NCBI RefSeq assembly: GCF_002979435.1
Contig: NZ_PCOV01000008.1
Location: forward strand, 62,001-126,000
Source of the DNA: Microbacterium sp. MYb66
Lineage (GTDB): Bacteria > Actinomycetota > Actinomycetes > Actinomycetales > Microbacteriaceae
DNA: 64,000 nt
Reading direction: 5' to 3'
The position numbers and the translations under genes are program-made. The notes below the pieces were generated by a model. It searched no databases. It saw only the letters and a program-made list of their open reading frames with translations, and was not told the origin of the DNA. Shown piece after piece: positions 41,592 to 50,462 of this stretch (position 1 is the first letter of the stretch; each line of letters starts with the position of its first letter).

Positions 41592-42596
41592 TCAGACGCG
41601 GCGGAGCAGCCCCACGCGGTCGTAGACGTTCGACAGAGTGGCGTCGGCGACGGCGTCCGCGCGCCCGGCGTTCTCCGCCAGGATGCGGTCGAGCTCCGCA
41701 GGGTCGTCGAGCAGTTCGAGCGCACGTGCCCGCACCGGCCCGAACTCGTTCACCACGACCTCGGCGAGACCCTTCTTGAAGTCTCCGTAGCCGCGTCCTG
41801 CGTACTCATCCTCGATCGCCGCGACCTGGCGACCGCTGAGGGCGGCGTAGATGGTGAGGAGGTTCGAGACCCCCGGCTTGTTCTCGCGGTCGAACCGCAC
41901 GGAGCCCTCGTTGTCGGTCACCGCGCGCATGATCTTCTTCGCGGACTTCGCGGGGTCGTCGAGCATCCACAGCACGCCGGCATCGCTCTCGGCCGACTTC
42001 GACATCTTCGCGGTGGGGTTCTGCAGGTCGTAGATGCGGGCGGTCTCCTTCTGGATGACCGGCATCGGTACCGTGAAGGTCTCCCCGAAGCGGGAGTTGA
42101 AGCGCTCGGCGAGATCACGGGTGAGCTCGACGTGCTGCTTCTGATCGTCGCCCACCGGCACCACGTCGGTCTGGTAGAGCAGGATGTCGGCGGCCATGAG
42201 CACCGGGTAGGTGAACAGTCCGACGCTGGTCGCGTCGGCCCCGTAGCGCGTCGACTTGTCCTTGAACTGCGTCATCCGGCCGGCTTCGCCGAAACCGGTG
42301 ATCGTGCTGAGAATCCACGCGAGCTCGGCGTGGGCGCGCACGTGGGACTGCACGTACAGCGTCGACAGCGAGGGCTCTATGCCCGCGGCGATGTACTGCG
42401 CCGCGGTGCGCCGCGTCTTCTCGCGCAGTTCGGCGGGGTCCTGGGCGACGGTGAGGGCGTGGAGGTCGACGACGGAGAAGTAGGCGTCGTAGGAGCTCTG
42501 CAGATCCCGCCACTGGAGCAGCGCGCCGATGTAGTTGCCGATCTGGAGGGAGTCGGCGGAGGGCTGCATTCCGGAGTAAAGGCGAGGTTTCGTCAC
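41592..42596 (-). CDS. trpS: tryptophanyl-tRNA synthetase
   Basis: 334 residues, standard bacterial length. Class I signature MQPSADSLQIGNYIGAL (variant HIGH), substrate region VGDDQKQHVELTRDLA, and KMSKS in NPTAKMSKSAESD. It charges tRNA-Trp. GTG start preceded by -10 TAGGAT (42609-42604) and 7 bases, so leaderless. Divergent from the SRPBCC gene with 45 bases between starts. Confidence 0.97.
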   Translation of the reverse strand: MTKPRLYSGMQPSADSLQIGNYIGALLQWRDLQSSYDAYFSVVDLHALTVAQDPAELREKTRRTAAQYIAAGIEPSLSTLYVQSHVRAHAELAWILSTITGFGEAGRMTQFKDKSTRYGADATSVGLFTYPVLMAADILLYQTDVVPVGDDQKQHVELTRDLAERFNSRFGETFTVPMPVIQKETARIYDLQNPTAKMSKSAESDAGVLWMLDDPAKSAKKIMRAVTDNEGSVRFDRENKPGVSNLLTIYAALSGRQVAAIEDEYAGRGYGDFKKGLAEVVVNEFGPVRARALELLDDPAELDRILAENAGRADAVADATLSNVYDRVGLLRRV

Positions 42597-42603
42597 GCTG
42601 TCA

Positions 42604-42635
42604 ATCCTATGGGGTGTGTGCGGGACCCCTACGAT
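42604..42635. promoter_or_regulatory. paired divergent leaderless promoters (trpS and SRPBCC gene)
   Basis: -10 TAGGAT on the minus strand (42609-42604), 7 bases from the trpS GTG, and -10 TACGAT on the plus strand (42630-42635), 6 bases from the ATG at 42642. The two -10 boxes are 20 bases apart, so each -35 region lies within the other gene's promoter. Confidence 0.6.
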
Positions 42636-42641
42636 GGGCCC

Positions 42642-43286
42642 ATGACCTCTGCTCCTCCTCGCGCGCGGTCGCGCGCGGACGGAGCCCTCTACGTCGAGAT
42701 CCTCATCCGGGCGCCCCTGGACGAGGTGTGGCGGCTGACGCAGGATCCGGCCTCGCATGTGCGGTGGGACGCACGATTCAGCGACATCGTGCCGCAGCGC
42801 ACCCGGGCGGATGGCGCGCGAGAGTTCCGGTACGAGCTCGATCTCGTCGTCCACACCATCCGGGGAACCGGTGTCTCCCTCGCCACGAAGCAGGCTCAGG
42901 CGGGGGAGCGGACTTCCGCGCTGCTCTTCGACACGGACGATGCGCTCTCACCGCTCGGCGCGGGCCGCGGGTACTGGCGCTACATCCCGACCGCGGAGGG
43001 CGTCCGGTTCCTCACCGGCTACGACTACGCCCCGGGATGGGGATGGCTCGGGCGGGTGGTCGACCCGTTGATCACCCGACGGTTCGTGTGGTGGCTCACC
43101 GCGCGCAGCTTCGACCGCCTGCGTCTGTGGGCGGAGGAAGGCATCATGCCGGAGCACACCAGCGGATGGCGCTCCCTGCGTCGCGGCTTCCGTCCCAGGG
43201 CACGCAACTGCCTCTCCCGTCCGCCGGGGCGCACGGGACGGACGATCATGGGAGACGCGCCGGGCACGCTCGAGGCGATCTCATGA
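42642..43286 (+). CDS. SRPBCC (START-like) family protein
   Basis: 214 residues. The N-terminal 160 look like a START-like ligand-binding fold: VEILIRAPLDEVWRLTQDPASHVRWDARF and, later, YWRYIPTAEGVRFLTGYDY. The C-terminal part is basic (SLRRGFRPRARNCLS). No catalytic residues are identified. Leaderless start as described for the promoter. Its stop overlaps the next DUF4166-like gene (ATGA); the three genes are one operon. Confidence 0.78.
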   Translation: MTSAPPRARSRADGALYVEILIRAPLDEVWRLTQDPASHVRWDARFSDIVPQRTRADGAREFRYELDLVVHTIRGTGVSLATKQAQAGERTSALLFDTDDALSPLGAGRGYWRYIPTAEGVRFLTGYDYAPGWGWLGRVVDPLITRRFVWWLTARSFDRLRLWAEEGIMPEHTSGWRSLRRGFRPRARNCLSRPPGRTGRTIMGDAPGTLEAIS

Positions 43287-43966
43287 CGATGACGAACGGG
43301 ATCTTCGAGCGCGCGCTCGGAGAGGACTACGCGCGGCTCCACCCGCAGCTGCAGCGGCGCTTCGGGGTCGGCGTCGATGCCGGGTACGGCTGTATCGGAC
43401 GAGGGGTGATGACGGAGGTGCGTCGGGGCCCGTGGTGGACGCTGCCCTTCCTCCTGGTCGGGACGTTCCGCAACATCCTCTTCCCGGAGCGGGGTCGCGA
43501 TGTCCCGTTCCGGATCGACAACCATGCGTACATCGACGACTTCGGCCGCGAGACCGTCACTTTCGTCCGGACGATGGATGTGCGCCCCGGGCGTCGTCGA
43601 CGCTTCGACGCGACGATGATCTACAGCGACGCCCGCCGCCGTGTCGTCGACTACCTGGGCACACACCAGCACCTGGCGGTCGACCTGGATCTCGCCGTGA
43701 CCGACGACGGCGGTCTGCGTCTCACGTCGGGAGAGCAGCGGTTCTACGAGGGGCCGCTCGCCTTCCGCTTCCCGATGCTGTTCTCCGGGCGCGCCCGGTT
43801 GGTCGAACGATACGACGATGAGCAGGAGCGCTTCCTGATCGATCTCGAGATCCACAACGACGTCTTCGGGTTCCTGTTCGGCTACCGTGGTGCCTTCACG
43901 TGCGAGTTCGTCGACGGGCCGGCGCCGACCACCGTCAAGCCGTATCGTGAGGAGCCCCGCGAATGA
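43283..43966 (+). CDS. DUF4166-like protein (first of two)
   Basis: 227 residues, function unknown. IFERALGEDYARLHPQLQRRF at the N-terminus, DVPFRIDNHAYIDDFGRETVTFVR in the middle and a C-terminal FGYRGAFTCEF. It matches DUF4166-type proteins. There is no signal peptide or catalytic motif. Overlaps both neighbours by 4 bases. A second copy of the family follows immediately. Confidence 0.78.
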   Translation: MTMTNGIFERALGEDYARLHPQLQRRFGVGVDAGYGCIGRGVMTEVRRGPWWTLPFLLVGTFRNILFPERGRDVPFRIDNHAYIDDFGRETVTFVRTMDVRPGRRRRFDATMIYSDARRRVVDYLGTHQHLAVDLDLAVTDDGGLRLTSGEQRFYEGPLAFRFPMLFSGRARLVERYDDEQERFLIDLEIHNDVFGFLFGYRGAFTCEFVDGPAPTTVKPYREEPRE

Positions 43967-44622
43967 CCGCGCGCGGAGAGGTCTTCCTCGCCGCTCTGGG
44001 CGACGACGCGGAACGGCTGCACCCGGAGATCCTCCGGCAGATGCGCGTCGAGGCGGAGCGCGACAGCGCGGAGGGCGTGTTCACGGTCGCCGGGAGCCGC
44101 TTCGGACGCCTCGCGGGGCTCGCGTCGCCCGTCGTCGGCCCCGGCCTGCTCGTCACCCGGTTCGCGCGGCATGTGCCGTTCCGGATCGACACCGTGTCCG
44201 GACGGTCACGGTCAGGGCGGGCGACGCTCGCCACCGTTCGGGAGTTCCGCTTCCCGGGTGCGACCCAGCACGTCGAGGATCGTCTCTTCGCGACCGGGCA
44301 CCCCGGCATCGTCCAGAACGCGCTGGGGGCCCGTGGTCGGGTGGAGATGCTCGAAGAATGCTCCGTGACGCCAGAGGGCGCGTTGCGTATGCGCACCCGC
44401 GCCGTCGCACTGCGGGTGGGCCGACGTCGGATCGCGCTCCGCGGCATCCTGGGCGTCGCCGTCGAGCTCGTCGACGGCTGGGACGAGGCTCGTCGTCGGC
44501 GCACCATCGAGATGCGTGCGACGAGCCCGCTTGTCGGAACCGTGCTGGAGTATCGCGGGTGGTATCGCTACGCGGGGGAGCCCACGTCCGTCGCCGAGCG
44601 CGCTCTCGACTCCGATCAGTAG
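43963..44622 (+). CDS. DUF4166-like protein (second of two)
   Basis: 219 residues. It shares the layout of its upstream neighbour: VFLAALGDDAERLHPEILRQM, RHVPFRIDTVSGRSRSGR and a C-terminal EYRGWYRY. The copies are clearly diverged, so this is an old duplication. ATGA overlap with the upstream gene. Its last 7 bases overlap the 3' end of the convergent xth gene. Confidence 0.75.
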   Translation: MTARGEVFLAALGDDAERLHPEILRQMRVEAERDSAEGVFTVAGSRFGRLAGLASPVVGPGLLVTRFARHVPFRIDTVSGRSRSGRATLATVREFRFPGATQHVEDRLFATGHPGIVQNALGARGRVEMLEECSVTPEGALRMRTRAVALRVGRRRIALRGILGVAVELVDGWDEARRRRTIEMRATSPLVGTVLEYRGWYRYAGEPTSVAERALDSDQ

Positions 44623-45455
44623 CGGTAGTCGACGACGACCGGAGCGTGATCGCTCCAGCGCTGGTCGTACGCCGCGGCCCTGGCCACGTGGTAGGTCTCG
44701 ACCCGCTCGGCAAGTCCCGGCGTCGCGAGGTGGTAGTCGATGCGCCAGCCGGAGTCGTTGTCGAACGCCTGCCCGCGCATGGACCACCAGGTGTACGGGC
44801 CGTCGACCTCCCCGTGGAATCTCCGTCCCACGTCGACCCAGCCGAGGCCGGTGCCCAGAGTGCCGTCGACACCGGAGACCTCGGTTCCCGCCTCGCCGAG
44901 GAAGCGGTCGAAATACGCGCGCTCCCGGGGCAGGAAACCGGCCTTCTTGCGGTTGCCGCGCCAGTTCTTGATGTCGAGCTCGCGGTGCCCGACGTTGAGG
45001 TCGCCGGTCACGAGGGCGAGCGCGCCATCGGCGCCGAGCTCGCCGAGCCTGGTGCCGAACGCGTCGAGGAACTTCCACTTCTCGTCCTGCTTCGGAGTGT
45101 CGGCCTCGCCGGAGTGCACGTACGCGCTCACCACCGTCAAGGGGCGGTCGCCGAGGAGGTAGTCGGCCTCGATCCAGCGTCCCTTGGAGTCGAAGTCCTC
45201 AGGCCCGAACTCGGTGCGTGAGGCGAGTGCCGGTGTGCGGCTGGCGATGGCGACTCCGGCGCGTCCCTTGGCCGTGGCCTCATCGTGGACGAAGGACCAT
45301 CCGGGCAGCGCGGCCTCGAGGTGCTCATCCTGCCCGCGAACCTCCTGCAGGGTGAGGATGTCGACGCCGGCCTCGTCGAGCCAGCCGCTCATCCCGTTGC
45401 GAGCCGCCGCTCGGATTCCGTTGACATTGACCGTGGCGATACGCAGATGAGGCAT
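44616..45455 (-). CDS. xth: exodeoxyribonuclease III
   Basis: 279 residues, EEP nuclease fold: TVNVNGIRAAARNG, TLQEVRGQDE (Glu), TGDLNVGHRELDIKNW (Asp-x-Asn), and WSDHAPVVVDY (Ser-Asp-His). It repairs abasic sites and trims 3' ends. The ATG at 45455 is chosen: -10 TAGGCT (45468-45463) ends 7 bases upstream and no in-frame start further upstream has support. The promoter overlaps the 3' end of the yihY-type gene. Confidence 0.94.
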   Translation of the reverse strand: MPHLRIATVNVNGIRAAARNGMSGWLDEAGVDILTLQEVRGQDEHLEAALPGWSFVHDEATAKGRAGVAIASRTPALASRTEFGPEDFDSKGRWIEADYLLGDRPLTVVSAYVHSGEADTPKQDEKWKFLDAFGTRLGELGADGALALVTGDLNVGHRELDIKNWRGNRKKAGFLPRERAYFDRFLGEAGTEVSGVDGTLGTGLGWVDVGRRFHGEVDGPYTWWSMRGQAFDNDSGWRIDYHLATPGLAERVETYHVARAAAYDQRWSDHAPVVVDYRY

Positions 45456-45465
45456 GGGTACAAGC

Positions 45466-46674
45466 CTAACGAGCGCCGCCGACATCCCGACCGGAGCGGT
45501 TCAGCTCGGACAGCAGCCGCTGTGCGAGAGGTGTGGTCGAATCGGCGGGCGGGGGAGGGGACGCCTCGAGATCATGGAGCTCCTCCTCCGCGTCGCGGAC
45601 GGCCTTCGCCGCGACCCACGCCCGGTACCAGGGCGCGCTCGCGCGGGCAGCATGAGCCTCGCGCACACGGATGCGCGCCGCCGTCAGCAGCGCCTGGTAC
45701 TCGGCCACACGACGCTCGGCCTCCGTCTGCTGGAGCAGCGGAAGATCACGGTCCTGCGCGGCGACCGCGATCCACGACGAGGCCACCAGCATCACGACCC
45801 CGTTCACGCGGAACCACAGCAGGAGTCCGATGAAGATGGCGAACGTGGCGAGCAGAGGATTCGAGGGCGTGTAGCTCAACAGGAAGCCTGCTCCGTACTG
45901 GAGGATGGTCATCGCGCCGCCGCCGAGGAGGGCTCCCGGCCAGATGGTGCGCCAGCGCAGTGACGTCCCGGTGAGGAAGCGGACCATCGCGGCCAGTGCG
46001 GCCGACATCAGGGCGAACGAGACCAGGACCGTCCCGATGCGGATGCTGATGTTGACTCCGTCGGAGCCGGAATCCCAGCCCAGCAGGCTGAGGAGCCAGC
46101 TCAGCACGGCGGCGCTGGCGGAGCTGAGGATCGAGCCGACGACGAGCGCGGCACCGAAGATCACAGCGGCCAGCAGGTCCCGGGCCTTCAGGATGACGTA
46201 GCTGCGGCGGTCGGGCGGGAGGCCGAAGATGTCTCTGGTCGCCCGGCGCGAGAAGGTGACCCAGCCGATCGCGGTCCAGATCACGGTGCCGAGCGCGATC
46301 AGACCTGTGACGCTCAGGACGCCGGTCGTGCTGGCGGCGATCTCCTTCACCTGGTCGGGCGTGACGACGCCGCCCTCGGGAAGGATCAGATTGGGGATGT
46401 AGCTGTTGATCATGGCGATCAGGCCGTCGACGGCCTCCTCGCTGCCACCGAGCCAGAGACCGGCGATGGCGAAGGCGAGGTAGATCGCCGCGAAGATCGC
46501 GAAGAGGGCCTGGTAGCTGACGCCCGCGGCGAGGAGGAACCCGTTGTGCTGCAGGAAGTGTCGCCAGACGCGGACGGGGAACAGGCCGAGCGTGCGCTGC
46601 GTCAGCGCTGTCGCACGCTCGACGGCCGCATCGAGACGACCGGGCTCGGCCGCGGAGCCATCGGGTTCAGACAC
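45466..46674 (-). CDS. YihY/virulence factor BrkB family membrane protein
   Basis: 402 residues. About six membrane segments between residues 45 and 300, starting with FLQHNGFLLAAGVSYQALFAIFAAIYLAF. Conserved blocks include VTFSRRATRDIFGLPPDRRSYV and WPGALLGGGAMTILQYGAGFLLSY. A charged C-terminal tail of about 90 residues follows. The family's function is unsettled (older claims of RNase BN are wrong). GTG start with -10 TAGGGT (46686-46681) 6 bases upstream, leaderless. Confidence 0.9.
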   Translation of the reverse strand: MSEPDGSAAEPGRLDAAVERATALTQRTLGLFPVRVWRHFLQHNGFLLAAGVSYQALFAIFAAIYLAFAIAGLWLGGSEEAVDGLIAMINSYIPNLILPEGGVVTPDQVKEIAASTTGVLSVTGLIALGTVIWTAIGWVTFSRRATRDIFGLPPDRRSYVILKARDLLAAVIFGAALVVGSILSSASAAVLSWLLSLLGWDSGSDGVNISIRIGTVLVSFALMSAALAAMVRFLTGTSLRWRTIWPGALLGGGAMTILQYGAGFLLSYTPSNPLLATFAIFIGLLLWFRVNGVVMLVASSWIAVAAQDRDLPLLQQTEAERRVAEYQALLTAARIRVREAHAARASAPWYRAWVAAKAVRDAEEELHDLEASPPPPADSTTPLAQRLLSELNRSGRDVGGAR

Positions 46675-46724
46675 GTCCCCACCCTATCCAAGCGGCGGGC
46701 GGGCGAGAGCGCGCGCAGAGACGA

Positions 46725-46757
46725 GAACAGGCGGCCCCGCAAGGGGACCGCCTGTTC
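46725..46757 (-). terminator. terminator after sdhCDAB
   Basis: Arms 46725-46738 and 46743-46757 pair over about 14 bases with one mismatch, loop GCAA. It lies 25 bases beyond the sdhB stop. Confidence 0.75.
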
Positions 46758-46781
46758 GGGAGCGCATTCGTGCTGCGGCCG

Positions 46782-47549
46782 TCAGGGACGACCGCGGAGC
46801 ACGGCCTGCTTGACCTCGGCGATGGCCTTGGTGACCTCGATGCCACGGGGGCAGGCCTCGGAGCAGTTGAAGGTCGTGCGGCAGCGCCACACGCCTTCCT
46901 TGTCGTTCAGGATGTCGAGGCGGACCGCCGCGTTGTCGTCGCGCGAGTCGAAGATGAAGCGGTGCGCGTTGACGATCGCGGCCGGGCCGAAGTACTGGCC
47001 GTCGGTCCAGAACACGGGGCACGACGAGGTGCAGGCGGCGCAGAGGATGCACTTGGTCGTGTCGTCGAAGATCTCGCGGTCCGCGATGGACTGCACGCGC
47101 TCCTTGCCCTTCTCCGGCACGGAGCTCGCGACGAGGAACGGCTGCACCTCGCGGTACGACGCGAAGAACGGCTCCATGTCGACGACGAGGTCCTTCTCGA
47201 GGGGGAGGCCCTTGATCGCCTCGACGTAGATCGGCTTCGAGATGTCGAGGTCCTTGATCAGCGTCTTGCAGGCGAGGCGGTTGCGGCCGTTGATGCGCAT
47301 GGCATCGGAGCCGCAGATGCCGTGAGCGCAGGAGCGGCGGAAGGTCAGCGAGCCGTCGACCTCCCACTTGATCTTGTGCAGGGCGTCGAGGACGCGGTCC
47401 GTGGAGTAGAGCTCCACGTCGTAGTCCACCCAGTGCGGCTCCGCGTCGACCTCGGGGTCGAACCGGCGGATGTTGAAGGTGACGATGAAGGACTGGATCC
47501 CGGTCTCTTCGGCGGTGTCGGCGGGAGCTTCAGCGATGGCGTTCGACAT
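46782..47549 (-). CDS. sdhB: succinate dehydrogenase iron-sulfur subunit
   Basis: 255 residues. The three clusters are visible: [2Fe-2S] in CAHGICGSDAMRING with a later Cys (LACKTLI), [4Fe-4S] in CILCAACTSSCP, and [3Fe-4S] in CRTTFNCSEACPRGIEV. It carries electrons from SdhA to the quinone site. It starts 2 bases after sdhA ends. Confidence 0.97.
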   Translation of the reverse strand: MSNAIAEAPADTAEETGIQSFIVTFNIRRFDPEVDAEPHWVDYDVELYSTDRVLDALHKIKWEVDGSLTFRRSCAHGICGSDAMRINGRNRLACKTLIKDLDISKPIYVEAIKGLPLEKDLVVDMEPFFASYREVQPFLVASSVPEKGKERVQSIADREIFDDTTKCILCAACTSSCPVFWTDGQYFGPAAIVNAHRFIFDSRDDNAAVRLDILNDKEGVWRCRTTFNCSEACPRGIEVTKAIAEVKQAVLRGRP

Positions 47550-47551
47550 GC

Positions 47552-49378
47552 TCAGTACTTCCTCTCCATCGGCGGGTAGTTGAACTCACCCTGCTCGTTC
47601 TTCGTGAACACGACCGGCTTCCAGTCGAGCTTGATGTGATCGCTCGGTGTGGAGGAGTGCGGGTCGCCGGTCAGGTAGGCCATGGTGTGCTGCATGTACT
47701 TCTCGTCGTCGCGCTTCGGGAAGTCGTCGCGCATGTGGCCGCCCCGGCTCTCCTCGCGGTTCTGGGCGGCGTAGACGACGACCTCGGCGATGTCGAGCAG
47801 GAAGCCCAGTTCGACGGCCTCGAGCAGGTCGGTGTTGAACCGCTGCCCCTTGTCGTCGACGTGCACGTTCTTGTAGCGCTCGCGCAGTTCGGCGATCACG
47901 CCGAGCACGTGCTGGAGCGAGTCGTGCGTGCGGAACACCTGCGCACCCTTGTCCATCTCGTCCTGCAGCGTCTTGCGCAGGACGGCGATGCGCTCGGTGC
48001 CCTGGTTGTTGCGCAGGTCCTCGAGCATGCCGGACACGAATGCCGCGGGGTTCTCGGGGAGCGGGACGAACTCGGCGGTCTTGACGTACTCCACCGCGTT
48101 GCGCCCTGCGCGCTTGCCGAAGACGTTGATGTCGAGCAGCGAGTTGGTGCCGAGACGGTTGGCGCCGTGCACCGAGACGCAGGCGCACTCACCCGCCGCA
48201 TACAGGCCGGGGACGACGGTGGTGTTGTCTGCGAGGACCTCGCCGTCGTTGTTCGTGGGGATGCCGCCCATCGCGTAGTGCGCGGTCGGCATCACGGGCA
48301 CGGGCTCGACGACGGGGTCGACGCCCAGGTACGTCCGGGCGAACTCCGTGATGTCGGGCAGCTTGGTCTCGAGCACCTCGGCGCCAAGGTGCGTGCAGTC
48401 CAGCAGCACGTAGTCCTTGTGAGGGCCTGCGCCGCGGCCGTCGAGGACTTCCTGCACCATGCAGCGCGCGACGATGTCACGGGGCGCGAGGTCCTTGATG
48501 GTGGGGGCGTAGCGCTCCATGAAGCGCTCGCCGGAAGCGTTGCGCAGGATCGCGCCCTCGCCTCGCGCGCCCTCGGTGAGGAGGATGCCCAGACCGGCGA
48601 GGCCGGTCGGGTGGAACTGGAAGAACTCCAGGTCCTCGAGGGGGAGGCCCTTGCGCCAGACGATGCCGACGCCGTCGCCGGTGAGGGTGTGCGCGTTCGA
48701 GGTCGTCTTGAAGATCTTGCCGAAGCCGCCGGTCGCGAAGATCACGGCCTTCGCCTGGAAGACGTGCAGCTCACCGGTCGACAGGTCGTAGGAGACGACG
48801 CCGGCGACCTGGGTCTTGCCGTCGGCATCCTTCACCGTCAGCAGATCCAGCACGTAGAACTCGTTGAAGAAGTTGATGCCGAGCTTGACGCAGTTCTGGA
48901 ACAGCGTCTGCAGGATCATGTGACCGGTGCGGTCGGCGGCGTAGCACGCGCGTCGGACCGGGGTCTTGCCGTGCTCGGCCGTGTGGCCGCCGAAGCGCCG
49001 CTGGTCGATCTTGCCCTCGGGGGTGCGGTTGAAGGGGAGGCCCATGTTCTCGAGGTCGATGACCGCGTCGATGGCCTCCTTCGCGAGGATCTCGGCCGCG
49101 TCCTGGTCGACGAGGTAGTCGCCGCCCTTGACGGTGTCGAAGGTGTGCCACTCCCAGGAGTCCTCTTCGACGTTCGCGAGGGCTGCCGCCATGCCTCCCT
49201 GCGCCGCACCGGTGTGGGAACGAGTGGGATACAGCTTGGAGATCACCGCGGTCTTCGCCCCGGGGCCCGCCTCGATGGCGGCGCGCATGCCGGCACCACC
49301 GGCTCCCACGATGACGATGTCGAACTGGTGGTAGTGCACGCCGTCACGGATGACGGAATCCTGCGTCTCGGTAGTCAC
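47552..49378 (-). CDS. sdhA: succinate dehydrogenase flavoprotein subunit
   Basis: 608 residues. FAD-binding [17 protein letters not shown], covalent-FAD His55 in [11 protein letters not shown], active-site [20 protein letters not shown], and [15 protein letters not shown]. It oxidises succinate to fumarate. The GTG at 49378 gives the family N-terminus; further upstream the frame has no family similarity. Third gene of sdhCDAB. Confidence 0.97.
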   Translation of the reverse strand: MTTETQDSVIRDGVHYHQFDIVIVGAGGAGMRAAIEAGPGAKTAVISKLYPTRSHTGAAQGGMAAALANVEEDSWEWHTFDTVKGGDYLVDQDAAEILAKEAIDAVIDLENMGLPFNRTPEGKIDQRRFGGHTAEHGKTPVRRACYAADRTGHMILQTLFQNCVKLGINFFNEFYVLDLLTVKDADGKTQVAGVVSYDLSTGELHVFQAKAVIFATGGFGKIFKTTSNAHTLTGDGVGIVWRKGLPLEDLEFFQFHPTGLAGLGILLTEGARGEGAILRNASGERFMERYAPTIKDLAPRDIVARCMVQEVLDGRGAGPHKDYVLLDCTHLGAEVLETKLPDITEFARTYLGVDPVVEPVPVMPTAHYAMGGIPTNNDGEVLADNTTVVPGLYAAGECACVSVHGANRLGTNSLLDINVFGKRAGRNAVEYVKTAEFVPLPENPAAFVSGMLEDLRNNQGTERIAVLRKTLQDEMDKGAQVFRTHDSLQHVLGVIAELRERYKNVHVDDKGQRFNTDLLEAVELGFLLDIAEVVVYAAQNREESRGGHMRDDFPKRDDEKYMQHTMAYLTGDPHSSTPSDHIKLDWKPVVFTKNEQGEFNYPPMERKY

Positions 49379-49395
49379 TTCTCGTATGCCTTCTT

Positions 49396-49848
49396 CTAGT
49401 TCCCGACGATCGCGGCGCATTCGGACCAGAGGACGCTGTCCTCGGTCACACCCAGGCACGGGTCGAACGTGAAGACGACGAGCGTGCCGAGGATGATGAG
49501 CAGGCCGGCGGCCAGCCCGAGCGCCCAGACCAGCGCCTTGCGCGCCGTGCTGTTCGTCACGTAGTCGTTCACGATCGTGCGCATGCCGTTGGCGCCGTGG
49601 ATGAGTGCGAGCCACAGCATCAAGACGTCCCACCACTGCCAGAACGGCGTGGCGAACTTGCCGGCGATGAACGCGAAGTCCAGGGCGTGGATGCCTTCGC
49701 CGACCATGAGGTTCACGAAGAGGTGACCGAAGATCAGCACGACGAGCACGACGCCCGAGACGCGCATGAAGATCCAGCCCCACTTCTCGAGGTTCACACC
49801 CCGACGGCGGCGGACGGGGGCAGCGGAGGTGACGGCCTGTGCAGACAT
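49396..49848 (-). CDS. sdhD: succinate dehydrogenase hydrophobic membrane anchor subunit
   Basis: 150 residues, three membrane segments (about 28-50, 70-85 and 108-128). [15 protein letters not shown] holds the conserved His-Gly motif for heme/quinone binding. Start overlaps the sdhC stop by one base (TGATG). Confidence 0.93.
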   Translation of the reverse strand: MSAQAVTSAAPVRRRRGVNLEKWGWIFMRVSGVVLVVLIFGHLFVNLMVGEGIHALDFAFIAGKFATPFWQWWDVLMLWLALIHGANGMRTIVNDYVTNSTARKALVWALGLAAGLLIILGTLVVFTFDPCLGVTEDSVLWSECAAIVGN

Positions 49849-50282
49849 CAGTGTCCCCCTCCGAACCCGGCGAACGCGAGCATCAGGTGGCGGGGCACGA
49901 AGCCGGCCATGATGATTCCCCACACCAGCAGGACGCCCCAGAACAGCTGGCGCTGGTACTTGGCGCCCTTCGACCAGAAGTCGACGGCGATGATGCGCAG
50001 ACCGTTCATCGCGTGGAAGACGATCCCGGCGACGAGGACGACCTCGCCGAGCGCCATGATCGGGTTCTTGTACGTGCCGATGACGGCGTTGTACGCCTCC
50101 GGCGACACCCTGATCAGTGCCGTGTCGAGCACGTGCACCAACAGGAAGAAGAAGATGGCGACTCCGGTGATGCGGTGAAGCACCCACGACCACATGCCTT
50201 CGCGACCCCGATAGAGGGTGCCGCGGGGGGTCTTGGACGTGGTTTCCGAAATCGACGGTGTCAAGCGGGCGCTTGTGGACAC
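49848..50282 (-). CDS. sdhC: succinate dehydrogenase cytochrome b556 subunit
   Basis: 144 residues, three membrane segments. [23 protein letters not shown] carries the heme-ligand His region, followed by [14 protein letters not shown]. The GTG at 50282 is chosen because GGGAGG lies 6 bases upstream. An earlier start at 50360 would add a polar N-terminus without a better SD. First gene of the operon; a TAGGAT box lies at 50381-50376 upstream. Confidence 0.92.
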   Translation of the reverse strand: MSTSARLTPSISETTSKTPRGTLYRGREGMWSWVLHRITGVAIFFFLLVHVLDTALIRVSPEAYNAVIGTYKNPIMALGEVVLVAGIVFHAMNGLRIIAVDFWSKGAKYQRQLFWGVLLVWGIIMAGFVPRHLMLAFAGFGGGH

Positions 50283-50326
50283 GGTCGTCCTCCCTGGATC
50301 GATGTGACTCGGTCGCGTGCTGCGCT

Positions 50327-50356
50327 TGTCCAAGTGTGAGCCTGTCGAAGTGTCAG
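50327..50356. repeat. tandem imperfect 14-base repeat upstream of sdhC
   Basis: TGTCCAAGTGTGAG (50327-50340) and TGTCGAAGTGTCAG (50343-50356), 12 of 14 bases equal, period 16. It lies between the divergent sdhC and manC genes, so it may bind a regulator. Confidence 0.5.
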
Positions 50357-50462
50357 GCACGCCCGATCGCTGTCCATCCTATTCCTGTCAGATCACTGGG
50401 AGCGACGAAGGGGAGCCTAAGTGTCTCGATGTCGAGACTTTCGCTCCGACTACCCTGGCAGG

